Below are positions 1 through 6,004 of a stretch of DNA of 10,254 nt, piece after piece (the stretch's first letter is position 1; the number at the start of each line of letters is the position of its first letter). Position numbers and translations under genes: made by a program. The notes beneath the pieces were generated by a model, which saw only the letters and a program-made list of their open reading frames with translations, had not been told where the DNA came from and did not search any database. The DNA is from Planctomycetota bacterium (lineage in GTDB: Bacteria > Planctomycetota > Planctomycetia > Isosphaerales > Isosphaeraceae), in NCBI GenBank assembly GCA_021778575.1, contig JAJYCH010000095.1:1-10254 (forward strand). The letters are read 5' to 3'.

Positions 1-1263
1 CAACACGTGCCGGGCCACGTCGAGTGCCCGGTCGAGCTTCCACCCCTGGCCTTTCACCGCGTCTTCCGCCAGAACCTCGGCCAGAATCCGGCGGTACATG
101 TTGAACTTGGGGAGGACGAATTCGAGCTTGTAAGCGTCGGAATAATAGCCGATCTGCTTGACTTTCGGCACGGCCTGGAGCCGGGCTTGCAGGTCGTTGG
201 CGATGTAGGTCGGGATATTGGAATACCACCAGTGACCGTTCGGCACCACGTTGGGGAAGATCCACGAATACGCCACAAGCTCGGCCCCGGCGTCGGGGGA
301 AAGGGTCGAGACGGGGAAGGTCACGTTCGCGAAATGATTGAACAAATCTCGATATTCATGCAAGCTCACTCTTCGATCGAAGAGGTCGCGTCCGCCCGCG
401 ACACCGGCGGGGTAGACGTTCCGGATCGGCCCGATCATCAGGTCGAAGGGAAGTTTGAACTCGGCGCAGAACTCGGCGATGGTCCAGAAGACGACCCGGC
501 GGACCTCGTCGTGCTCGTCGGGGCGGAAATCCATCTGGTGGAGAGCCCGGCGGATCGGCGTCACGGCTCGCCTGGGGGTCGAGATCCGGGGCGCGAAGTC
601 GGGGGGAAGGCTGATCGCGCAGGCTCTCGCGCCCTTCTTGACGAACCGTTCAAAGGTCGCGCCGATCGCCTGGCGCAGTGAGGCGTAATCGATGACCTCG
701 ACCCCGGTTGACTTCTGCAACCGCGCGATCGTCGATGGTTCATGGAGCTTCAGGACGAGGTCATCGGTCCGGAGACAGGGGACGTACCGACGGGTGTCAA
801 AGCCTTCGAGAGGGTCGTCGAAGTCATTGGTCAAGAAGACCGCTTCGAGCTTCGAGCGGTCCCAGACCTCGTTGTCCCAGGCGGGACTGTCATCGGGGCG
901 ATTGGCCCGATTGAACAGGCCGTCGATGGTTTCGGGCGTGATCCGGTCGTGCTCGAACCCGTGGAACGTCCGGACGATCTCCATCAGCCAGGAATGCTGG
1001 ACCGTGTTGTCGATCCGACCGAGATAGCCGGCCAGGTTCCGGGCTCGTTCTCTGGGGTCGAGGTTCGGGGCGACGAGTCCGGCGGGCATCCCCGCCGAGT
1101 GGGCGAGTTCGGTATAGTAGTGATAGCCCAGAATCTCGTCGAGGTTCCGGGCGGCCGGCCGGTGGGCGTCAATGTGCGAGTGACAGTCGAGGATCGGCCA
1201 GCGGGCGATCTCCTCGAATAGCTCGCGGGCGACCGGGTCGGCGGGGAAGTTGGTAGTCATCAT
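1..1263 (-). CDS. Uronate isomerase (UxaC)-like protein, C-terminus cut by window edge
   Basis: The minus strand is open for 421 codons from ATG at 1261-1263 to the left edge with no stop. A second ATG follows directly at 1258-1260, and neither has a strong Shine-Dalgarno. The product resembles glucuronate/uronate isomerases of the amidohydrolase superfamily, which interconvert uronic acids with keto-sugar acids in the cytoplasm (D-glucuronate to D-fructuronate). An N-terminal metal-site motif DCHSHID lies near residues 26-32. GHWWYSN lies near 343-349. The late conserved block GYYSDAYK followed by FNMYRRILAEVL starts near 373, with its Asp at 376. The E. coli enzyme is about 470 residues; this form looks shorter, and probably only a short tail is missing. 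No signal peptide is seen. It is divergent from the CoaB-type gene. The family assignment is fairly secure from these motifs. The exact substrate is not, because the segment after the first His motif (GYHYYTELAH) differs from the enterobacterial enzyme. Confidence 0.75.
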   Translation of the reverse strand, partial: MMTTNFPADPVARELFEEIARWPILDCHSHIDAHRPAARNLDEILGYHYYTELAHSAGMPAGLVAPNLDPRERARNLAGYLGRIDNTVQHSWLMEIVRTFHGFEHDRITPETIDGLFNRANRPDDSPAWDNEVWDRSKLEAVFLTNDFDDPLEGFDTRRYVPCLRTDDLVLKLHEPSTIARLQKSTGVEVIDYASLRQAIGATFERFVKKGARACAISLPPDFAPRISTPRRAVTPIRRALHQMDFRPDEHDEVRRVVFWTIAEFCAEFKLPFDLMIGPIRNVYPAGVAGGRDLFDRRVSLHEYRDLFNHFANVTFPVSTLSPDAGAELVAYSWIFPNVVPNGHWWYSNIPTYIANDLQARLQAVPKVKQIGYYSDAYKLEFVLPKFNMYRRILAEVLAEDAVKGQGWKLDRALDVARHVL

Positions 1264-1339
1264 GGACAGTGATCCGTCGGGTCTTCGTGGCTTGATCGAA
1301 GGCTAGCGACGGTCGGACCGCGACGCAAGGGCATTGGCG
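1264..1339. promoter_or_regulatory. Divergent intergenic region between uxaC-like and coaB-like genes
   Basis: This 76-base gap separates two divergently transcribed genes, so both promoters must lie here or reach into the genes. It holds an odd-centred palindrome CGGTCGGACCG at 1310-1320. It also holds AAGGG at 1327-1331, eight bases before the coaB ATG at 1340, which is the likely ribosome binding site. I see no convincing -35/-10 pair. A regulatory role is inferred from position only. Confidence 0.3.
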
Positions 1340-2077
1340 ATGAATGTGCTGGTGACAGCGGGCGGAACCGTGGCCCCGATCGACGATGTCCGGCAGATCA
1401 CCAACGTCTCAACCGGCCGGTTCGGAGCCAGGATCGCCGAGGCGGCGATGAGGAAAGGGGCCAATGTCTTCTATCTGCACGCCCCCGGCGCTTTTCTCCC
1501 CTTCGATCGCCTGATGAAATTCAACCTCGACGCCCCCGACCCTGAAGTTGAGATCCGACGCCTCCTCGACATCAAGGTCGAGTGGTCCCATCTCAAACAC
1601 CGCTGCTTTCTCATCCCTTTGAGCATCGGGACCGTCAAGGACTATCAGCAAAGCCTCCAAATCGGTTTCGATTACGTAAAATTCGACGTCGCGTTCCTGG
1701 CCATGGCCGTATCGGACTTCGCCCCCGAACCGTTCGCCGGCAAGCTCTCGTCCAACGCCAAGACCCTGACGATCCAGTGCCACCGTCAGCCCAAGGTGAT
1801 CCAGTCGGTCCGCGACTGGTCGCCCGAGACCTACCTCGTCGGCTTCAAACTGCTCTCGAACGCCCCGGAATCCGAACTGATCCGCCAGGCCGAAGACGCC
1901 TGCATGACCAACCGGGCCGACCTGACCGTCGCCAACGATCTGAACACGGTCCAGGCCGGGCAACACACGATCCATCTGGTCCGAACCGGCCAGCCCACCG
2001 AGACTTATGGCCCCGACGGCAACATCGCCGAGCGGTTGGTGGATCAGGTCTTCACCTGGGCGGAATCGCGGGTTTGA
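1340..2077 (+). CDS. coaB: Stand-alone phosphopantothenate-cysteine ligase (CoaB, DFP family)
   Basis: This 245-residue cytoplasmic protein matches the CoaB half of the bifunctional CoaBC (Dfp) enzyme. CoaB ligates 4'-phosphopantothenate to cysteine in coenzyme A synthesis. The N-terminal nucleotide-binding signature VTAGGTVAPIDDVR is at residues 5-18, followed by TNVSTGRFG at 21-29. AVSDFAP (123-129) leads to GKLSSNAKTL (134-143) and then QPKVI (150-154). LVGFKL (166-171) and ADLTVAND (193-200) are also typical. There is no CoaC flavoprotein decarboxylase domain before it, so CoaC must be encoded elsewhere. The loop reads K-L-S-S rather than the K-x-K-K of the E. coli fusion enzyme, and so resembles the KIxSS form of stand-alone and eukaryotic ligases. 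ATG at 1340 is preferred over TTG at 1334 because AAGGG (1327-1331) sits eight bases before the ATG. Residues 80-115 look more divergent. Confidence 0.8.
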   Translation: MNVLVTAGGTVAPIDDVRQITNVSTGRFGARIAEAAMRKGANVFYLHAPGAFLPFDRLMKFNLDAPDPEVEIRRLLDIKVEWSHLKHRCFLIPLSIGTVKDYQQSLQIGFDYVKFDVAFLAMAVSDFAPEPFAGKLSSNAKTLTIQCHRQPKVIQSVRDWSPETYLVGFKLLSNAPESELIRQAEDACMTNRADLTVANDLNTVQAGQHTIHLVRTGQPTETYGPDGNIAERLVDQVFTWAESRV

Positions 2078-2164
2078 GGGGGGGCCTTCGCCACTGTTGT
2101 CTCGGATCGGTGTTGAATCGGAAGTAAAGTGGAGGGGTTCCGGGAATTTTCGTGGTCGATTTCT

Positions 2165-2192
2165 GTTGAACCTTCGTAGAACCTTATAGAAT
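2165..2192 (+). promoter_or_regulatory. AT-rich island with 11-bp-period direct repeat; possible promoter or operator
   Basis: In the 208-base gap before the CXXCH gene, GTTGAACCTT (2165-2174) is followed by GTAGAACCTT (2176-2185), 9 of 10 identical with an 11-bp period. TAGAAT (2187-2192) then follows. TTGAAC (2166-2171) and TAGAAT would make a -35/-10 pair with a short 15-base spacer. The start codon is about 95 bases downstream. The rest of the gap (2078-2164 and 2193-2270) shows no gene, and GAGG at 2271-2274 is the likely ribosome binding site for ATG 2286. The promoter role is only suggestive. Confidence 0.25.
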
Positions 2193-2285
2193 GAAGTGGT
2201 AGGTTAAACCAGTGCGCTTCGGGTTTAGCCCGCCCCCGCCTCTTCTTGCACAGCCCGCCGTCCCTACCAAGAGGTCCCACTCGCT

Positions 2286-4622
2286 ATGCGAGCGTTGACG
2301 TCACGCACTTTCGTCTTGTTGGCCATTCTCGGCGTCATGATCCTGGGCGAGACCGCTCGGGCTCAGACGGCCAGGGTCGCGTCGAGCTCGACGGGCTATC
2401 CGACCCAGGTCTTGCCCGTTCTGGCCAAGCACTGCGTGAGCTGTCATGGGCCAACCAAGCCCAAGGCGGGGCTCAACCTGGCGAAATATACGACCGAGGA
2501 ATCGGCCGTCAAGGATCTGAAGGTCTGGAGCAAGGTGCTCGAGAACGTCGAAGGGGGCTCGATGCCGCCGGAAGAGTCGCCGAAGCTGACCGATGCCGAA
2601 TCGGTCGGATTCGTGCAGGCCCTCCAGAGCCTGGTCTCCAAGGCCAACTGCAAGACGGTTCAAGATCCGGGCCGGGTGACGCTCCGCCGGCTCAATCGCG
2701 AAGAATACAACAACACAATTCGCGACCTGGTCGGGGTCGACTTTCGACCGGCGGACGACTTCCCCTCGGACGACGTTGGCTACGGCTTCGACAACATCGG
2801 CGACGTCCTGACACTTCCACCCTTGTTGATGGAAAAGTACATCGCCGCCGCCGAGTCGATCGCCGATCAGGCGATCATCTCGGGAGATGAACCCCGAGGG
2901 CCGACCCGTCGGTTCAAGCCCGAAACCATCGCCAAGCAAGGCAGCGGATCGACTCACGGTGAGTCCGGGTTCTGGCTGATGTCAACGAATGCCGAGGTCG
3001 GCGTCGATAACGTCTTTCCCAAGGCGGGAACTTATTTTCTCCGGGTTCGGGCCTACGGTCAGCGGGCCGGGAAAGACCTGCCGAAGCTGGAATTCCTGAT
3101 CGACGGCAAGTCGGCCCGGAGCTTCGACGTCAAGGCCGAGGAAGAGGCTCCCGAGGTTTACGAGTCGAAGATCAAGATCACCAAAGCCCATCGGTTCGCG
3201 GCGGCGTTCACCAACGACGCCTGGTATCCCGAGGTTCCCGACCCGTCGAAGCGGGACCGGAACATGGCGATCGACTGGATCGAGGTCGTCGGGCCGCTCT
3301 ACAGTCTGCCCAACGACCTGCCCGACTCGCACCGGAAGATCATCTTTCGCCGACCAACGCACCTGAACCGGCGTGAGGTCGCCCGCGAGGTCCTCCAGCG
3401 GTTCGCCACCCGGGCGTTTCGTCGGCCGGTCACCGCCGGCGAACTCGACCGTCTGGTCGGGCTGGTCGACCTGGCCCTCAAGAACGGCGATAGCTTCGAG
3501 AAGGGGATTCAGCTTGCCGTGCAGGCGGTCCTGATCTCGCCGCACTTTCTCTTTCGGGTCGAGCTGGAGACCAGGCCCGGCGCCCCTCGGAACCTGACCG
3601 ACCTCGAACTGGCCTCGCGGCTGTCCTACTTCCTCTGGTCGAGCATGCCCGACGACGACCTGCTCAATCTGGCGATCAAGGGGCAGTTGCGAACCGGCAA
3701 GAACCTCGACGCTCAGGTGGCCCGGATGCTCAAGGACCCCAAGGCGAAGGAGTTTACCGAGAACTTCGCCGGCCAGTGGCTCCAGACCCGGAACCTCAAG
3801 CTCGCCAGCCCCGACCGCGGCCGGTTTCCGACCTTCGACGAGCCGCTCCGCCAGGCGATGGCCCGGGAAGCCGAGCTGTTCTTCGCCGCGGTGGTCCACG
3901 ACGATCGACCGATTGCCGACTTCCTCCACGCCGACTACACGTTCCTCAACGAACGGCTGGCCAAGCATTACGGGATCAAGGGGGTCACCGGCGACCAGTT
4001 CCGCAAGGTCAGCCTGACCGACAAGAGCCGAGGCGGCGTGGTGACGATGGCCTCGACCCTGACCGTCACCTCGAACCCGACCCGGACCTCGCCCGTCAAG
4101 CGCGGCAAGTGGATTCTTGAGGAACTGCTCGGGACGCCGCCACCGCCACCGCCGCCCAACGTGGCCGACCTGCCCGACGACAAGAAGGACATGGCCCAGG
4201 GGACGATCCGCCAGCGGCTCGAAAAGCACCGGGCCGACCCGAACTGCGCCTCGTGCCATTCCCGGATGGACCCGCTCGGGTTCGCCCTGGAGAATTACGA
4301 CGCCATCGGAGCCTGGCGCGACCAGGACGGCAAGTTCGCTGTCGATGCGTCGGGGACGTTGCCGACCGGTCAGAAGTTCGTCGGATCGGTCGAGCTGAAG
4401 GCCGTCCTGCTGACCAAGATCAAGCCGTTCACTCACTGCCTGACCGAGAAGCTGATGACCTACGCTCTCGGCCGAGGGCTCGAATATCCTGACCGTTGCG
4501 TGGTCGAGAAAGTGGCCGACTCGGTCGTCGCCGGCGGCGGCCGGTTCTCGACCCTGATCTCGGCGATCGTTCATAGCGACCCGTTCCAGAAGCGCGGGGT
4601 CGAAGGGGGCCTGACTCGATGA
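2286..4622 (+). CDS. Exported DUF1587/DUF1592/DUF1588/DUF1585 protein with two CXXCH heme motifs
   Basis: The product is 778 residues. It starts with a Sec-type signal peptide (basic MRALTSR, hydrophobic core about 9-20, likely cleavage after ARA at 26). A Planctomycete cytochrome C-type domain (PSCyt1) follows with CVSCH at 50-54. A DUF1587 block containing RLNREEYNNTIRDL is at about 135-148. A beta-rich middle (about 225-335) resembles a carbohydrate-binding-like insert. DUF1595/DUF1592 (about 365-560) contains AFRRPVT and LASRLSYFLWSSMPDD. DUF1588 (about 580-675) contains SNPTRTSPVKRGKWI, a seven-proline run at 618-624 and a second heme motif CASCH at 654-658. DUF1585 closes the protein. 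The biochemical function of this family is unknown; the CXXCH motifs suggest covalent heme and a periplasmic redox role. The start is supported by GAGG eleven bases upstream. The stop overlaps the next start by four bases (ATGA), so the two genes are probably cotranscribed and translationally coupled. Confidence 0.9.
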   Translation: MRALTSRTFVLLAILGVMILGETARAQTARVASSSTGYPTQVLPVLAKHCVSCHGPTKPKAGLNLAKYTTEESAVKDLKVWSKVLENVEGGSMPPEESPKLTDAESVGFVQALQSLVSKANCKTVQDPGRVTLRRLNREEYNNTIRDLVGVDFRPADDFPSDDVGYGFDNIGDVLTLPPLLMEKYIAAAESIADQAIISGDEPRGPTRRFKPETIAKQGSGSTHGESGFWLMSTNAEVGVDNVFPKAGTYFLRVRAYGQRAGKDLPKLEFLIDGKSARSFDVKAEEEAPEVYESKIKITKAHRFAAAFTNDAWYPEVPDPSKRDRNMAIDWIEVVGPLYSLPNDLPDSHRKIIFRRPTHLNRREVAREVLQRFATRAFRRPVTAGELDRLVGLVDLALKNGDSFEKGIQLAVQAVLISPHFLFRVELETRPGAPRNLTDLELASRLSYFLWSSMPDDDLLNLAIKGQLRTGKNLDAQVARMLKDPKAKEFTENFAGQWLQTRNLKLASPDRGRFPTFDEPLRQAMAREAELFFAAVVHDDRPIADFLHADYTFLNERLAKHYGIKGVTGDQFRKVSLTDKSRGGVVTMASTLTVTSNPTRTSPVKRGKWILEELLGTPPPPPPPNVADLPDDKKDMAQGTIRQRLEKHRADPNCASCHSRMDPLGFALENYDAIGAWRDQDGKFAVDASGTLPTGQKFVGSVELKAVLLTKIKPFTHCLTEKLMTYALGRGLEYPDRCVVEKVADSVVAGGGRFSTLISAIVHSDPFQKRGVEGGLTR

Positions 4623-5974
4623 AACCGATCTCGCGACGAACGATTCTCCGAGGGTTGGGGACGGCGATGGCGCTCCCCTGGCTCGAAGCGATGGGGCCGG
4701 TGGCCTCTTCGACCGCCTCGGCCGCAGCCGCCGGACTGGCACCCGCCTCGCCGACCCGGATGGCCTTCTTCTACGTCCCCAACGGCGTCCACATGCCCGA
4801 CTGGACCCCCAAAGGGGGCGAGTCGAACCTGGTCCTTCCCGAGATCTTGCAGCCGCTCGCCCCGTTCAAGGACGATCTTCTGGTCCTCACCGGCTTGACC
4901 CAGGATGGGGCGTTCGCCCACGGCGACGGCGGCGGCGACCACGCCCGGTCACTCGCCAGCTTCCTGACCGGGACTCACCCGCTCAAGACCGCCGGGTTCG
5001 GCATCAAGGCCGGGGTCTCGGTCGATCAGGTGGCCGCCCAGCGGATCGGTAAGGCCACCCGGTTCCCCTCGCTCGAACTCGGGATCGACCGCGGAGCCCA
5101 GGCCGGTAACTGCGACTCGGGCTATAGCTGTGCTTACTCGTCGAATATCTCCTGGCGGTCGGAATCGACGCCGATGGCCAAGGAGATCAACCCCCAGCTT
5201 GTCTTCGAACGCCTCTTCGCCGGTCAGCTCTCCAACGAAACCGCCGAGGCCAGGGCCAAGCGAGAGAAGTACCGGAAATCGGTCCTCGACTTCGTCGCCG
5301 AGGACGCCAAGCAACTCCGGGGCAAGCTTGGCCAGGTCGACCGTCAGAAGGTCGACGAGTACCTCAGCTCGGTCCGCGAGCTGGAATTGCGGTTCGCGCG
5401 GGTCGATAAGGCGTCGACCATCGACCTGAAAGGGGTCCGCGTCCCGACCGGCGTCCCGAAGGAGAATCGCGACCACATCCGGCTGATGTTCGACGTCCTG
5501 GCCCTGGCGTTCCAGACCGACTCGACCCGGATCTCGACCTTCGTTTACGCCAACGAGGGATCAACCAAGAGCTACAAGTTCATTGGTGTTCCCGAAGGCC
5601 ACCACGACCTTTCCCATCACGGCAAGGACCCGGACAAGCAGGCTAAGATCAAGAAGATCAACATCTATCACCTGGAACAGTTCGCCTACTTCCTCGACAA
5701 GCTCCGCTCGATCAAGGAAGGGGACGGCAACGTCCTCGATCACTCGATGATCGTCTACGGCAGCGGGATTTCCGACGGCGACCGTCACAATCATGATGAT
5801 CTGCCGATCCTTGTCGCCGGCAAGGGCAACGGGGCGATCAAGGGGGGGCGGCACCTGGTTTATCCCAAGAATACTCCATTGAATAATCTTTATGTGACGA
5901 TGCTCGACCGGATCGGAGCCCAGACCCCGAGCCTGGGCGACAGCAAGGGGGCGTTGCCCAGACTCGATGGATAA
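4619..5974 (+). CDS. DUF1552 (HXXSHH motif) protein with Tat-type signal
   Basis: This 451-residue protein starts with a twin-arginine-like signal: SRRTILRGLG at residues 5-14, a moderately hydrophobic stretch and then a run of small residues (TASAAAAG, 32-39). This suggests export in a folded state. The mature part begins with RMAFFYVPNGVHMPDW (47-62), typical of DUF1552, and has FLTGTHP at 115-121. The family motif HXXSHH is seen as HDLSHH at 329-334. Near the C-terminus, VYGSGISDGDRHNHDDLPI (379-397) resembles the DUF1501/sulfatase-like fold. The true activity of the family is unknown. The gene overlaps the preceding CXXCH gene by four bases, and AAGGGGG at 4603-4609 gives a strong ribosome binding site for the ATG at 4619. 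This pairing is common in Planctomycetes, so the two exported proteins very likely act together. Length is normal and no damage is seen. Confidence 0.9.
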   Translation: MKPISRRTILRGLGTAMALPWLEAMGPVASSTASAAAAGLAPASPTRMAFFYVPNGVHMPDWTPKGGESNLVLPEILQPLAPFKDDLLVLTGLTQDGAFAHGDGGGDHARSLASFLTGTHPLKTAGFGIKAGVSVDQVAAQRIGKATRFPSLELGIDRGAQAGNCDSGYSCAYSSNISWRSESTPMAKEINPQLVFERLFAGQLSNETAEARAKREKYRKSVLDFVAEDAKQLRGKLGQVDRQKVDEYLSSVRELELRFARVDKASTIDLKGVRVPTGVPKENRDHIRLMFDVLALAFQTDSTRISTFVYANEGSTKSYKFIGVPEGHHDLSHHGKDPDKQAKIKKINIYHLEQFAYFLDKLRSIKEGDGNVLDHSMIVYGSGISDGDRHNHDDLPILVAGKGNGAIKGGRHLVYPKNTPLNNLYVTMLDRIGAQTPSLGDSKGALPRLDG

Positions 5975-5986
5975 AGTTCGGGTTCA

Positions 5987-6004
5987 GGTCACGGCTTCGT
6001 GATC
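5987..6004. terminator. Small hairpin at the convergent gene junction, weak terminator candidate
   Basis: GGTCACG and CGTGATC flank the loop GCTT (one G-U pair in the plus-strand transcript). The hairpin lies just after the DUF1552 stop and overlaps the stop codon of the convergent sulfotransferase-fusion gene. No T-run follows on either strand, so it does not meet the intrinsic terminator pattern. It is offered only because the 14-base gap contains nothing else that could end transcription. Confidence 0.2.

Noticed and set aside
7..1221. Plus-strand open frames at 7-681 and 742-1221
   Set aside because: They are antisense to the continuous minus-strand UxaC-like frame, which has clear conserved motifs.
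2220..2232. CGGG-TTTAG-CCCG hairpin as a terminator after coaB
   Set aside because: The stem is only four base pairs with no T-run after it.
4139..4160. Seven-proline run in the CXXCH protein (residues 618-624) as an unusual feature
   Set aside because: A proline run after GTP is usual in the DUF1588 region of this family, so it is not peculiar to this gene, though it likely needs EF-P for translation.
2982..4742. A 586-codon open frame on the minus strand across the CXXCH gene
   Set aside because: The plus frame carries signal peptide, heme motifs and DUF domains; the minus product is a low-complexity Arg/Gly/Val-rich shadow.
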